Positions 10,236 through 20,346 of a stretch of 64,000 nucleotides of DNA are shown here, in pieces. This stretch comes from Burkholderia cenocepacia (GTDB lineage Bacteria; Pseudomonadota; Gammaproteobacteria; Burkholderiales; Burkholderiaceae), in contig NZ_UAQZ01000001.1 of NCBI RefSeq assembly GCF_900446215.1, positions 1,364,001-1,428,000 of the forward strand, written 5' to 3'. The notes below the pieces were generated by a model, which had not been told where the DNA came from, searched no databases, and worked only from the letters and a program-made list of their open reading frames with translations. Positions within the stretch are counted from its first letter, which is position 1. Each line of letters begins with the position of its first letter. A program made the translations under genes and the position numbers.

Positions 10236-10928
10236 TTATGCGTTCGCTTCGTCGCTGCGCACGGGCGGCGCATAGCCGTAGTCGGTCACGAGCCCGCACG
10301 CGATCGCGTAGCGAACCAGGTCGACGTCGCGCTCGATGCCGAGCTTCTGCATCGCCGAGCTTTTCTGCGTGCTGATCGTCTTCTTGCTGCGGTTCAGCTT
10401 TTCGGCGATTTCGTTGACCGACAGCCCCGACGCAAAGAGGCGAATCACCTCGACCTCGCGCACCGACAGCGCGGGCGCCTTGCCGCCGACGCTGCCTGTG
10501 TTGCGCAGGATCCGGTCCATCGATGGCGACAGGTAGCGGCCGTTCGTATAAGCCGCGTGGATCGCCATCGTCAGGTGATTGGGCATGTCCGACTTGCTGA
10601 CGATGCACGCGATGCCGATATCCATCAGCGCGCGCAGCGCCACCGCGTTCTCCATCATCGTCATCACGACGATCTTCAGGCCCGGAAACCGCTTGAGCAG
10701 GATCGTGAACATCGCGAGGCCGTCGCCGTATTCGGTGCCCGGCATCGCATAGTCGGACACCAGCACATCGCACGGGTGATGCGACAGCGCGTCCATCAGC
10801 TCCGTCGAGTTGTGCGCGGTCGCGACGACCGCGACGGTGTTCGTGGCCGACAGCTCGTAGCGGGCGCCGATGACGACAGCCGGATGATCGTCGGCGATCA
10901 CGATGCGAATGGGGAAGGTTCTGTTCAT
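10236..10928 (-). CDS. NarL/LuxR-type response regulator (paralogue B)
   Basis: The 230-residue protein has a receiver with acidic pair (IADDHPAV), phospho-acceptor Asp about residue 59 (VLVSDYAMPG) and the conserved Lys in IVSKSD. Its GerE DNA-binding domain carries LSVREVEVIRLFASGLSVNEIA and NRSKKTISTQK. The recognition helices of this protein and of the regulator at 9384-10103 are nearly the same, suggesting overlapping binding sites. It is transcribed away from the adhesin at 11165-15817. The two regulators probably arose by duplication inside this locus. Confidence 0.92.
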   Translation of the reverse strand: MNRTFPIRIVIADDHPAVVIGARYELSATNTVAVVATAHNSTELMDALSHHPCDVLVSDYAMPGTEYGDGLAMFTILLKRFPGLKIVVMTMMENAVALRALMDIGIACIVSKSDMPNHLTMAIHAAYTNGRYLSPSMDRILRNTGSVGGKAPALSVREVEVIRLFASGLSVNEIAEKLNRSKKTISTQKSSAMQKLGIERDVDLVRYAIACGLVTDYGYAPPVRSDEANA

Positions 10929-11051
10929 ATTGGTCTCACGCGTCGTGTCGCGCAGGGCGGCACGCGTGTTTCACTCGGTTGAAAGAAAGGGGTTCGGTGC
11001 ATGCGGGCCACTGCAGAGCGCGCGACGGAAAGCCGCGTGTGGGGCGGACGC

Positions 11052-11126
11052 GCCGACGGCCGGTGGCGACTCCTGGCGGAATCGGCACCGGCCGTCGGCC
11101 GAACGACGGGGGGATCGCTCCCCCCG
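11052..11126. terminator. Two hairpins downstream of adhesin 2
   Basis: A 14-bp stem (GCCGACGGCCGGTG with CACCGGCCGTCGGC, 11052-11099) is followed by a second stem ACGGGGGG with CCCCCCGT around 11105-11126. Both lie downstream of the minus-strand adhesin, where termination is expected, but neither has a strong T-run on that strand. Confidence 0.45.
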
Positions 11127-11164
11127 TTTCGGAGCGATGCGCCGCGCGAGGCGGCGCGATCGGG

Positions 11165-14100
11165 TCAGAACTCATAGCCGACCTGGGCACGCACACCGGC
11201 GTCGCCGACCGACGTGAGCGACGCCGCGCCGTTCACCAGCCACTTGCCGTTGCGCGAGCGGTAGGTCGCGCCGGCGGCGATCGCCGAGCCGCTCTTGAAG
11301 TTCGCGGTGCCGACGGCCACCACCGTCTTGCCCGGCGCCGACGGCGTCATGTTCGGCATCGCCATCGCGGCTGCGATACCGGCATACGCATTCTTCGCGA
11401 CGTCGTTGATCGCGCGGTTCGTGTCGTTGAAGCGTGCGTCGACGGATTCCATCGCGCGGTCGAGCTGGCCCTTCGTCGCGGCGTCGGACGCGTTGATGCC
11501 GTCCGCGATGTTGACGAGGCGGCGGTTGCCTTCTTCCGTGCCGTTGCCGAACGACACGGTGTTCGTTTCGGTTGCCACCGAACCCTGGCCGATCGCGACC
11601 GAGCCGCTGCCCGTGGCCGACGCGCCCTGGCCGAGCGCCGTGCTGTTCTCGCCCGAGGCGAGCGAACCCTGGCCGATCGCCGTGCCGTTGTTGCCGGATG
11701 CGATCGCGCCCTGGCCGACAGCCGAGCCGTTGTTGCCCGATGCGACCGCGCCCTGGCCGATGGCCGAGCTGTTCGCGCCCGATGCGTCCGCACCGTCGCC
11801 GACAACGATCGAGCCGGGGCCGCCCGTGCCGGGAGTGCCGCTGCCATCGCCGGGGCCGCCTGGGCCGCTGCCGCCGGCGTTTTGTTCAAGCGAGCCGACG
11901 CGACCGTCGAGATCGCTGAACTTGTCATTCAGCGCGCTCAGCTGACCGAAGTTCACGGCGTCGTAGGGATTCACGCCATCGGCGACGTTCGTCAGGATCA
12001 CCGGTGCTGCGCCGATGCCGCCGAGGGTCACGGAGCCGAAGTTCGGCGTTCCATCGCCGTTAAGGTCGTAACGCACCGACAGCGGATCGCTCGCGCCGAA
12101 GGCGGCCGCAGCCTGGATTGCCTGCTCGACGGTCGAGTATTTCGTGCCGTTGATGTCGAACGACACGTTGGTGAGCTTGCCGTCGGCATCGACCGTCGAG
12201 GTCCCGCCGAGCGCGGATGCGACGCTTTCCGACACGCCGTGCAGCTGCATACCGTTGATCGCTTCGGTGCTTGCAGCCGAGACGGCGCCAGCGTCGACGC
12301 CCGTCAGCTTGCGGTTGCCCGCGGTGCCGGCGAAGTTGACCGCCGCGCCGTCGGTGTTCGCGCCGACCGTCAGGTCGTCTCCGGCGCTGGCCTGCTGGAC
12401 GAGGCCGAGCGAGCCGCTGCCGATCTGGTCGGCCAGCTTCGTGATTGCTCCTTCGTTCACCGTCACGCGGTTGTCGAGGCTGGTGATCGAGCCTTCGTTG
12501 GCTGTCACGCGGTTGTCGATGTTCGTGATCGTGGTTTCGCTGGTCGTCATGCGGCCGTCGAGGTTGGTGATCGACGTTTCGTTGTTCGTGACGCGACCAT
12601 CGAGACTCGTGATTGAGGCGTTCGTCGTTGAAAGGCCTGCGTTCATCTGGCCGACGTTGACGGCGTCCGAATCGAGCGTGCCTTCGGCGATGCCCGACAG
12701 CTTGCGATTGCCCGCCGTGCCGGCGAAATTCACCGCGGCGCCGTCGGCGTTCGCGCCGACCGTCAGGTCGGCACCGGCGTTGGCCTGCCGGACGAGGCCG
12801 AGCGACCCGCTGCCGATTTCGTCGGCGAGCTTGGTGATCGCGCCTTCGTTGATCGTCACGCGGTTGTCGATGTTCGTGATCGCGGTTTCGCTGGTCGTCA
12901 TGCGGCCGTCGAGGTTGGTGATCGACGTTTCGTTGCTCGTGACACGACCGTCGAGGTTAGTGATCGACGTTTCGTTGCTCGTGACGCGGCCGTCGAGATT
13001 CGTGATCGCGGTTTCGTTGCTCGTGACGCGGCCGTCGAGATTCGTGATCGCGGTTTCGCTGGTCGTCATGCGGCCGTCGAGGTTGGTGATCGACGTCTCG
13101 TTGTTCGTGACGCGGCCGTCGAGATTCGTGATCGCGGTTTCGTTGCTCGTGACGCGGCCGTCGAGATTCGTGATCGCGGTTTCGTTGTTCGTGACGCGAC
13201 CGTCGAGATTCGTGATCGTGGTTTCGTTGCTCGTGACGCGACCGTCGAGATTCGTGATCGTGGTTTCGTTGCTCGTGACGCGACCATCGAGACTCGTGAT
13301 CGAGGCGTTCGTCGTTGACAGGCCTGCGTTCATCTGGCCGACGTTCACGGCGTCCGAATCGAGCGTGCCGGTTGCGATGCCCGACAGCTTGCGATCGCCC
13401 GCCGTGCCGGCGAAGTTCACCGCGGCGCCATCGGTGTTCGCGCCGACCGTCAGGTCGGCACCGGCTGCCGATTGCTGGACGAGGCCGATGGTGCCGCTCG
13501 ACAGTTCGCTCAGTTGATCGTTGATCGACTTGATCTCGGTCGTGTGCTGGGTGATGTTGTCCTTCGCGATCGTCATGTCGCTGCCGAGCTCGGCGACTTG
13601 CGTGCTGGTCGTCGAAAGCGTGGCGTTCGTCTCGGCGAGGTTGGTGTTGGTGGTCGACAGCGCTGTGTTCGTTGCAGCGAGCGTAGTGTTGGTGGTCGAC
13701 AGCTCGGCATTCGTCGCGGTGATCGCGGCGTTCGTCGTCGACAGGCCTGCGTTCATCTGGCCGACGTTGACGGCGTCCGAATCCAGCGTGCCGGTTGCGA
13801 TGCCCGACAGCTTGCGGTCGCCCGCCGTGCCGGCGAAGTTGACCGCCGCGCCGTCGGTGTTCGCGCCGACCGTCAGGTCGGCTCCGGCTGCCGACTGCTG
13901 GACGAGGCCGATGGTTCCGCTCGACAGATCGCTCAACTGGTCGTTGATCGACTTGATTTCGGTCGTGTGCGTGGCGATGTTGTCTTTCGCGGTTGTCATG
14001 TCGCCGTTCAGCGCGGCAATCTGCGTATTGGCCGTCGACAGCGTCGCGTTGGTGTCGGCGAGCGTGGTGTTGGTCGTCGAGAGGGTCGCGTTCGTCGTCG

Positions 14101-15817
14101 AAAGCATGGCGTTCGTCGCAGCGATCGCGGCGTTCGTGGTCGACAAGCCTGCGTTCATCTGGCCGACGTTGACGGCGTCCGAATCGAGCGTGCCTTCGGC
14201 GATGCCCGACAGCTTGCGGTCGCCCGCCGTGCCGGCGAAGTTCACTGCCGCACCGTCGGTGTTCGCGCCGACCGTCAGGTCGTCACCGGCTGCCGATTGT
14301 TGGACGAGGCCTATGGTGCCGCTCGACAGTTCGCTCAGTTGATCGTTGATCGACTTGATCTCGGTCGTGTGCGTGGCGATGTTGTCTTTCGCGATCGTCA
14401 TGTCGCTGCCGAGCTCGGCGACTTGCGTGCTGGTCGTCGAAAGCGTCGCCTTCGTCTCGGCGAGGTTGGTGTTGGTGGTTGACAGCCCGGCATTCGTCGC
14501 GGCGATCGCGGCGTTCGTGGTCGACAAGCCTGCGTTCATCTGGCCGACGTTGACGGCGTCCGAATCGAGCGTGCCTTCGGCGATGCCCGACAGCTTGCGG
14601 TCGCCCGCCGTGCCGGCGAAGTTCACTGCCGCGCCGTCGGTGTTTGCGCCGACCGTCAGGTCGTCACCGGCGTTGGCCTGCTGGACGAGGCCGACCGTGC
14701 CATTCGACAACTCGCTCAGCTTGTCGTTGAGCTTCGTGATGTCGGACGTGTTCGTCGAGATACCGGTCTTCGCGGTTGTCATGTCGCCGTTCAGCGCGGC
14801 AATTTGCGTATTGGCCGTCGACAGCGTCGCGTTGGTGGTGGCGAGCGTGGTGTTGGTCGTCGAGAGGGTCGCGTTCGTCGTCGACAGCGTGGCGTTGGTT
14901 GCTGCCAGCGTCGAGTTGGTGGTCGAAAGCGATGCGTTGGTCGTGGACAGGGCCGTGTTCGTCGCGGCGATCGACGCGTTCGTGGTCGACAGGCCGGCGT
15001 TCATCTGGCCGACGTTCACCGCGTCGGTGTCGTCTATGCCTCGGTCCATGTTCGTGATACGCCGTTGCAGCATGATGTTGCCGACGGAGACGGTGTTAGC
15101 CGCGCTTGCGGTCGAGCCGCGCCCAAGCGCAACGCCATCCGTTGCATTGGTTGCGACACTGGAGTTCCGGCCGATTGCGACGCCGCCGATCTCGGAAACC
15201 GACGCAGCCGAACCGATGGAGACGGCCTCGAGGGCCGTGGCACCGACGCCATTGGTTGCGATGGCGCCGGGCCCGATCGCGACGGAGCGTCCGCCGACCG
15301 CGCTTGCGCCGTAGCCCACCGCCATCGAATAGTCCGAAACGCCCGATCCGGGCGCGGAACTTGCGTTGGCCAGTGCGCCACGGCCCACGGCGATATCGTT
15401 CTGGCCGGTGGTGGTCGCGTTGTATCCGATGGAGATCGCGCCGCTGCTCCCCGCCAGCGAGCCGGAACCGATCGCAATGGCGTTACCGCCGCCGATCGAC
15501 GCCAAGCCGGTGCCACCTACTTTGATCCGGGCGTCGTCAAGCGTTGCCATCGTGCCGATCGCACCCATCGTACCGATCGCGCCGCCACCTGCCGCCTTGC
15601 ACACGCCGGCCTCGTCGACCGTGCCGCTCGATCCGTCTTCCGTCGTGCACACTTCCGCTGCAGCCGCGCCGCCGATGGCGGTGCCACCCAGCGCGATCGC
15701 GATCAGCGCTTGTCGTGCGATGCGCGACGAGCCCTTCGAATGCGACTTCGCCGTTTCGGCTGCTGCCGTCCACGTGTTCGTCACGGCGTTCCACACGCTG
15801 CGATAGGTCTTGTTCAT
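11165..15817 (-). CDS. Trimeric autotransporter adhesin 2
   Basis: The 1,550-residue protein starts [16 protein letters not shown], the extended signal peptide region typical of large autotransporters, with a hydrophobic core and AAAA cleavage region near residue 50. Head repeats (SIGYNATT, AVGRGALANA type) occupy about residues 90-260. A very long stalk alternates Asn/Thr-rich heptad segments (LSTTNATLSTTN), neck blocks (DAVNVGQMNAGLSTTN) and a run of 14-residue LDGRVTSNET units. A second head follows near residue 1400, then a C-terminal YadA anchor ending AQVGYEF. The ribosome site AAAGGAGTGGGG precedes the ATG. It shares its signal region and about 110 bases of promoter sequence with adhesin 3, so the two genes are paralogous and likely co-regulated. 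Role: outer-membrane trimeric adhesin; ligand unknown. Confidence 0.96.
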   Translation of the reverse strand: MNKTYRSVWNAVTNTWTAAAETAKSHSKGSSRIARQALIAIALGGTAIGGAAAAEVCTTEDGSSGTVDEAGVCKAAGGGAIGTMGAIGTMATLDDARIKVGGTGLASIGGGNAIAIGSGSLAGSSGAISIGYNATTTGQNDIAVGRGALANASSAPGSGVSDYSMAVGYGASAVGGRSVAIGPGAIATNGVGATALEAVSIGSAASVSEIGGVAIGRNSSVATNATDGVALGRGSTASAANTVSVGNIMLQRRITNMDRGIDDTDAVNVGQMNAGLSTTNASIAATNTALSTTNASLSTTNSTLAATNATLSTTNATLSTTNTTLATTNATLSTANTQIAALNGDMTTAKTGISTNTSDITKLNDKLSELSNGTVGLVQQANAGDDLTVGANTDGAAVNFAGTAGDRKLSGIAEGTLDSDAVNVGQMNAGLSTTNAAIAATNAGLSTTNTNLAETKATLSTTSTQVAELGSDMTIAKDNIATHTTEIKSINDQLSELSSGTIGLVQQSAAGDDLTVGANTDGAAVNFAGTAGDRKLSGIAEGTLDSDAVNVGQMNAGLSTTNAAIAATNAMLSTTNATLSTTNTTLADTNATLSTANTQIAALNGDMTTAKDNIATHTTEIKSINDQLSDLSSGTIGLVQQSAAGADLTVGANTDGAAVNFAGTAGDRKLSGIATGTLDSDAVNVGQMNAGLSTTNAAITATNAELSTTNTTLAATNTALSTTNTNLAETNATLSTTSTQVAELGSDMTIAKDNITQHTTEIKSINDQLSELSSGTIGLVQQSAAGADLTVGANTDGAAVNFAGTAGDRKLSGIATGTLDSDAVNVGQMNAGLSTTNASITSLDGRVTSNETTITNLDGRVTSNETTITNLDGRVTNNETAITNLDGRVTSNETAITNLDGRVTNNETSITNLDGRMTTSETAITNLDGRVTSNETAITNLDGRVTSNETSITNLDGRVTSNETSITNLDGRMTTSETAITNIDNRVTINEGAITKLADEIGSGSLGLVRQANAGADLTVGANADGAAVNFAGTAGNRKLSGIAEGTLDSDAVNVGQMNAGLSTTNASITSLDGRVTNNETSITNLDGRMTTSETTITNIDNRVTANEGSITSLDNRVTVNEGAITKLADQIGSGSLGLVQQASAGDDLTVGANTDGAAVNFAGTAGNRKLTGVDAGAVSAASTEAINGMQLHGVSESVASALGGTSTVDADGKLTNVSFDINGTKYSTVEQAIQAAAAFGASDPLSVRYDLNGDGTPNFGSVTLGGIGAAPVILTNVADGVNPYDAVNFGQLSALNDKFSDLDGRVGSLEQNAGGSGPGGPGDGSGTPGTGGPGSIVVGDGADASGANSSAIGQGAVASGNNGSAVGQGAIASGNNGTAIGQGSLASGENSTALGQGASATGSGSVAIGQGSVATETNTVSFGNGTEEGNRRLVNIADGINASDAATKGQLDRAMESVDARFNDTNRAINDVAKNAYAGIAAAMAMPNMTPSAPGKTVVAVGTANFKSGSAIAAGATYRSRNGKWLVNGAASLTSVGDAGVRAQVGYEF
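12430..13310 (-). repeat. 42-bp coiled-coil repeat arrays in adhesin 2
   Basis: Units encoding about 14 residues of the form TNLDGRVTSNETTI are arrayed in two blocks (about 12460-12620 and 12840-13310). The coiled-coil register is kept while single positions vary (S/N, T/A). Such arrays can change copy number by slippage or recombination and thereby alter stalk length. Confidence 0.85.
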
Positions 15818-15933
15818 ATCCCCACTCCTTTCAATTTGTCAGGCCTTGAGTTCATGGTAGGGATCGGCCTCGTCCTAATCAGTCATCCTTGGCTGATTCG
15901 AGATAGGCGTTGCGTAGGCCCAGTCCTACGCGC
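15818..15933 (-). promoter_or_regulatory. Adhesin 2 promoter region, shared with adhesin 3
   Basis: About 110 bases upstream of the ATG at 15817 align with the region upstream of adhesin 3. Shared stretches include CCCCACTCCTT, TTTGTCAGG, CATGGTAGGGATCGG, GAGATAG and TTGCGTAGG. At 15913-15930 lies a perfect inverted repeat CGTAGG-N6-CCTACG, a candidate site for one of the local response regulators. The remaining bases to 16063 hold nothing else recognisable. Confidence 0.6.
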
Positions 15934-16063
15934 GCGAAGGCGTGCATGAAAGGGATGGAGAGAGAGAGGGGGGAAGAGGGGCGGCTGGCCATTCGGCCAA
16001 CCGCAAGCGGGCCGTCGATGCGGCGCCGGCCATGTGCGGCGCGGCGCTTTCGAGGAAGAAGGA

Positions 16064-16085
16064 AAGCCTCGGCCGGCCGAGGCTT
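16064..16085. terminator. 22-bp perfect palindrome between adhesin 3 and adhesin 2
   Basis: AAGCCTCGGCC is followed directly by its reverse complement. It lies downstream of adhesin 3 and upstream of the adhesin 2 promoter, fitting a termination hairpin that insulates the two genes. Confidence 0.45.
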
Positions 16086-16112
16086 GTGTTGGAGCGACTG
16101 GGTGACCGCCCG

Positions 16113-16150
16113 CTTCCGGCACCGGGAGCGACTGCTCCGGGCGCCGGAAG
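16113..16150. terminator. Long hairpin just after adhesin 3
   Basis: A 17-bp stem with two mismatches (CTTCCGGCACCGGGAGC paired with GCTCCGGGCGCCGGAAG) and a 4-base loop begins 39 bases past the adhesin 3 stop. No T-run is visible on the minus strand. Confidence 0.5.
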
Positions 16151-16189
16151 ACAGGCGTTTGGCGGGATTGCCAGGATTGAACCGATGGC

Positions 16190-19051
16190 TTACCAGTAGA
16201 ACCCGCCGCCGATCACGCCGCCGACTTCGCCGCGGCTGCTCGTGTTGACCGCAGCCTTGACCGTCCACTTGCCGTCGCGGGTCATGTACGACAGACCCAT
16301 CGCCGAGCCGTACTCGCCGCCGTACGTGCTGCCGGCCATCGACACGAACGTGCGGCCCGGCTGCGTCGACTGCGGCAGGCCTGCCACCGCCATCGCCGCG
16401 GCAACGCCGCCCATTGCGTCCTGACGCGCGCTGCTGACCGTGTTGTTCATCTGCTGCACGTTGACCGCGTCGGTCGGCGCCGTACCGGCCGCGACGTTCG
16501 TGATCTGGCGTTCGGCACCGGCGGAGCCGACAGACACTGCGTTATCGCGATCCGCGACCGAGCCCGCGCCGAGTGCGACCGAGTTGTTGCCGGACGCATT
16601 CGCGTTCTGACCGATTGCCGTGCTGCTGCCGCCCGAAGCGACCGCACCCTGGCCGAATGCCGAGCTGTTGTCGCCGGAGGCGACTGCACCCTGACCGGTT
16701 GCCGTGCCGTTGTTGCCCGAAGCAACCGCACCTTGACCGACCGCCGAACCGTTGTTGCCCGATGCGACCGAACCCTGACCGATGGCCGAGCTGTTCGATC
16801 CGGACGCGTCCGCGCCGTCGCCGACGACGATCGAGCCGGGGCCGCCCGTGCCGGTGCCGACACCGCTGCCCGAGCCACCGTCCGAGCCACCGCCTGCCTC
16901 GAGGTCGCCGACGCGGCCGGACAGGTCGCCGTACTTCTGCGCGAACTCCTGCTGCAGGGCATAGAGCTGGCTGCCGTTGACCGCGTCCATGCTCGTCGCG
17001 CTGATGTCGCCCGCCGCAACCCGGTGCAGGACCGTGCCGTTCGTGCCGGCGAAGGTCACGCTGTCGAACGACAAGCCGCTGTCGTACGTGACCGCGCCGA
17101 CTTCCTTGCCCGAGTAGTCGATCAGGCCCGTCGCACGAAGCTGCGACACCGTCACGACGTCGTCGTCGGCCACGCCGTTGGCGACGCCGGACAGCACGCG
17201 TGCACCGCCGGTGCCGGCGAAGTTCACCATCGAGCCACCGCTGGCCGCGCCGACCGTGATCGCGCCGCTGGCCGGGTCCTGCTGGACGATGCCGAGCGTG
17301 CCGCTGCCGATCTGGGCCGCGAGGTTCGTGATCGCACCTTCGTTGATCGTGGTACGACCGTCGAGGTTGGTCACGGCATCGCCGACCGAGTTGACGACCT
17401 TCGTGCCGCCACTGCCGTCGCCGACCGTGAAGCTCGGCGCCGAGATCGAGCCGTCCGGGTTGACCGTCGAGCCGCCGCCGATCGCCGATGCGACGCTTTC
17501 CGACACGCCATGCAGTTGCGAGCCGTTCACGGCTTCGGTGCTGGCAGCCGACACGTCGCCGGCTGCGATGCCTGTCAGCTTACGGTTACCTGCCGTGCCG
17601 GCGAAGTTGACCGCTGCGCCGTCGGTGCTCGCGCCGACCGTGATGTTGTCGCCGGCGTTCGCTTGCTGGACGAGGCCGAGCGTGCCGCTGCCGATCTGGC
17701 TGGCGAGATCCGTGATCGCGCCTTCGTTGGTCGTCGTACGGCCGTCGAGGTTGGAGACCGCATCCGCGACCGTGCCGACCGTGGTCGTGCCGCCGTGACC
17801 GTCGCCGACCGTGAAGGACGGCGCCGAGATCGAGCCGTCCGGGTTGACCGTCGAGCCGCCGCCGATCGCCGATGCGACGCTTTCCGACACACCGTGCAGT
17901 TGCGAGCCGTTCACGGCTTCGGTGCTGGCTGCCGACACGTCGCCGGCTGCGACGCCCGTCAGCTTGCGGTTACCGGCCGTGCCGGCGAAGTTGACCGCCG
18001 CGCCATCCGTGTCCTTGCCGACGGTCAGGTTTGCGCCTGCACCGGCTTGCTGCACCAGGCCGACCGAGCCCGAGCCCACTGCGGTCTGCAGGTCGCTGAT
18101 GTCGGTTTCAGCGGTATCCATGCGGGTGGTGAGGGCAGTCACGTTGCCGTTCGTGGTCGTCAGCGCGCCATCGAGGGCGCCGAGCGCACCGCCAATCGTG
18201 GTTTGCGTGCCGCCGTTGGCGAGCGTGTACGTGGGGCCGGTAACGGCGCCCGTCGTCGGATCGATGGCAGCGCCGCCACCGAGCGCGGTCACGACCGGCG
18301 CGAGCTGCGAGACGTTCACGACATCCGTATCGGCGATACCGGGCGAAACGTTGACAATTCGCCTCGTGAATGTATGACCGTCGATGTTGGGAACCCCTGC
18401 GCCGACGGAGACGGTATTGGATTCATGTGCAACGGAACCCATGCCGAGAGCCACGGCGTTGCTCGTACCGCTGGTGACATGCGAAATCGTGCCGATTGCC
18501 ACGGAACCGGTGCCTTCCACAACCGCACCTCGACCGCTCCCTGTGGCGCCGCCAATGGCAATGCCGTAGCTTGCCGAAGCGGTGGAATAGGCACCCATCG
18601 CGAGCCCGGCGCTGCCGCTAGTTATTGTTGCGTTGGTTCCCAGCGCAACACCGTTTCCGGCGATCGAAGAGGCTCCGTTGCCAATCGCGATGTCGCTGGC
18701 ATTGGTGGCATTGGCTGCCGTACCGGTACCCGTCCAGATCGAAATTCCATTGCCGCCGCTCCACCCGCCGGCCATGACGCCGATCGAGCTTGTGGTTTCC
18801 ATCGGGCCGATCAAATTGTGAGTCGTGGTTTGACACACGCCAGCCGTATCGACCGTACCGTTCGCCCCGTCTTCTGCCGTACACACTTCCGCTGCGGCTG
18901 CAGCGCCGATTGCCGCTCCGCCCAATGCGATCGCGATCACAGCCTGCCGCGCCACGCGCGACGAACCTCTCGAATGCGACTTTGCCGTTTCGGCTGCCGC
19001 CGTCCATGTATTGGTCACGGCGTTCCAGATGCTGCGATAGGTCTTGTTCAT
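16190..19051 (-). CDS. Trimeric autotransporter adhesin 3
   Basis: The 953-residue protein begins [16 protein letters not shown], an extended signal peptide region almost identical to that of adhesin 2. A YadA head follows (about residues 100-240). A shorter stalk carries repeated necks ([20 protein letters not shown]) and LVQQ-type segments. A second head near residues 730-830 consists of 14-residue [12 protein letters not shown] units. The C-terminal YadA anchor ends [10 protein letters not shown]. Expected to form a trimeric surface adhesin shorter than adhesins 1 and 2. Its ATG is preceded by AAGGAGTGGGG. The two stalk blocks centred near 17450 and 17850 are close duplicates. Confidence 0.96.
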   Translation of the reverse strand: MNKTYRSIWNAVTNTWTAAAETAKSHSRGSSRVARQAVIAIALGGAAIGAAAAAEVCTAEDGANGTVDTAGVCQTTTHNLIGPMETTSSIGVMAGGWSGGNGISIWTGTGTAANATNASDIAIGNGASSIAGNGVALGTNATITSGSAGLAMGAYSTASASYGIAIGGATGSGRGAVVEGTGSVAIGTISHVTSGTSNAVALGMGSVAHESNTVSVGAGVPNIDGHTFTRRIVNVSPGIADTDVVNVSQLAPVVTALGGGAAIDPTTGAVTGPTYTLANGGTQTTIGGALGALDGALTTTNGNVTALTTRMDTAETDISDLQTAVGSGSVGLVQQAGAGANLTVGKDTDGAAVNFAGTAGNRKLTGVAAGDVSAASTEAVNGSQLHGVSESVASAIGGGSTVNPDGSISAPSFTVGDGHGGTTTVGTVADAVSNLDGRTTTNEGAITDLASQIGSGTLGLVQQANAGDNITVGASTDGAAVNFAGTAGNRKLTGIAAGDVSAASTEAVNGSQLHGVSESVASAIGGGSTVNPDGSISAPSFTVGDGSGGTKVVNSVGDAVTNLDGRTTINEGAITNLAAQIGSGTLGIVQQDPASGAITVGAASGGSMVNFAGTGGARVLSGVANGVADDDVVTVSQLRATGLIDYSGKEVGAVTYDSGLSFDSVTFAGTNGTVLHRVAAGDISATSMDAVNGSQLYALQQEFAQKYGDLSGRVGDLEAGGGSDGGSGSGVGTGTGGPGSIVVGDGADASGSNSSAIGQGSVASGNNGSAVGQGAVASGNNGTATGQGAVASGDNSSAFGQGAVASGGSSTAIGQNANASGNNSVALGAGSVADRDNAVSVGSAGAERQITNVAAGTAPTDAVNVQQMNNTVSSARQDAMGGVAAAMAVAGLPQSTQPGRTFVSMAGSTYGGEYGSAMGLSYMTRDGKWTVKAAVNTSSRGEVGGVIGGGFYW

Positions 19052-19170
19052 TTCCCCACTCCTTACAGTTTGTCAGGTAACAAACTCATGGTAGGGATCG
19101 GCTCGGTCCGAATCTGTCGTCCTGGGCCTATTTGAGATAGCGATTGCGTAGGGCAAGTCTTACGATTTTC
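19052..19170 (-). promoter_or_regulatory. Adhesin 3 promoter region
   Basis: This is the counterpart of the adhesin 2 promoter, conserved over about 110 bases. The inverted repeat is CGTAGG-N6-CTTACG at 19147-19164, one mismatch from the adhesin 2 version and in the same place relative to the start codon. Confidence 0.6.
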
Positions 19171-19291
19171 TTTCGATTGCGTCACCGAAGCTTAAACGTG
19201 CTCGGGCAGAAAAACGGGGGCGGGTGTAGGAGGCCCTCGAGCAAAGACCTGTCGCCCCGGCTTTAGGTGGGCGCCGCTGGGTCAGCACAGT

Positions 19292-19457
19292 CGACGCGTC
19301 CGGCATGAGGGTTTCCGTGTCCGGGAGCCGTGTATCGAATGACGTCAAGCTCGCTGGTGCGACGATGGTTTGGCGTTCACCGATCGCGCCGGTCACCGCA
19401 TGCTCGTGAATCGTCGTGAATCCGCCGCGCAGCGAGTTCATGGCGCTGTGTAAGCGT
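19292..19457 (-). pseudogene. Fragment of hybrid sensor kinase C-terminus (Hpt)
   Basis: The minus-strand translation LRGGFTTIHEHAVTGAIGE and SLTSFDTRLPDTETL closely matches the C-terminus of the intact kinase at 21868-24903 (LRGAFATIHEHAVADAIGE, DLTSFDARLADAEAL). At nucleotide level both contain GCGCCATGAACTC, but the fragment then lacks five bases, shifting the frame. It is a truncated copy of the kinase 3' end, joined upstream to adhesin stalk sequence. It cannot make a functional protein. Confidence 0.75.
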
Positions 19458-19985
19458 GCCGTCGACGCCATCCACACGGGAGGACAGGTTCTTCACGCTG
19501 ACGTTGTTCGCGTTCAGTTGCTTGCCGTTCACCGCGTCGTTGCTGGCGCTCGACACTTCGCCTTCACCCAAGCGCGTCAGCTTTCGGTCGCCGTCCGTGC
19601 TCGTGAAATTGACGGCCGCACCATTTTTAGCCTTACCGACGGTCAAATCCGCACCAGGTGACGATTGCTGCACCAGGCCGATGGTGCCGCTGTTCAGGTC
19701 GGCGCGGATTGCCGTGATGCCCTGCGTATGGTTCTCCGCTTGGGCACTGATCCCGTCGACCTTGGCGTCGAGTGTCGTGACACGATCGTCGATCGCATTT
19801 AGTTGGCGAAGGTTCACGGCGTCGGTGCCAGTTGTCCCGTCAGCCACGTTGACGATCTGGCGCTGCCGCGTGTCGGAGCCGACGGAAACCGTGTTCTCAC
19901 GGTCGGGCGAGGCCCCGTAACCGAGCGCCACGGCGTTCGAGGCCGTGGCGCTGCTGGTCGGGCCAATGGCCGCTGATTTGCGCGT
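19442..19985 (-). pseudogene. Remnant of a fourth trimeric autotransporter (head, neck, stalk)
   Basis: The minus-strand frame reads TASNAVALGYGASPDRENTV, a QRQIVNVADGTTGTDAVNL neck, and stalk segments GLVQQSSPGADLTVG and NDAVNGKQLNANNVSV. It has no extended signal peptide and no YadA anchor. The stalk runs into kinase-like sequence near 19457, so this is a recombined relic of an adhesin gene. Sequence upstream of about 19985 does not continue the adhesin. Confidence 0.75.
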
Positions 19986-20104
19986 ATGCATGCGTGCGAA
20001 GGCCCGTGGCAATGGCGGACTGCGCAGTTCAGCTATCGACAGCCTCCTACCGCACCTCAAGCACCAAACGCCAATGTATGAATACGCCTGCGATCCTCCT
20101 GGTC

Positions 20105-20138
20105 GCAAACCGTAGACCGTGCATGGTCTACGGTTTGC
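20105..20138. repeat. 14-bp stem palindrome in the degraded region
   Basis: GCAAACCGTAGACC and GGTCTACGGTTTGC form a perfect stem with a 6-base loop. No T-run follows on either strand. It lies upstream of the adhesin relic and may be a leftover IS end or a terminator. Confidence 0.45.
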
Positions 20139-20346
20139 CACGCTTTCATTTGCGACGGTTTGAAGGTTAGAATTGCCGCCATGCACCGGACTTAAATTCC
20201 GGCACAAGCCGGCTGTCCTTGATGAGATATGCTGGTGAAGGTCTCACATCGAGTGGTTGAATTCGATGTACAAAGTGGACATATAGGCACTGAGACCATA
20301 TGCTTTCTCAGAGGCGCGCTGGCCGTTCAAACCCAAAGGGCATAAA

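Noticed and set aside
12144..13517. A 457-codon plus-strand frame opposite adhesin 2
   Set aside because: It mirrors the adhesin repeats and shows no independent features.
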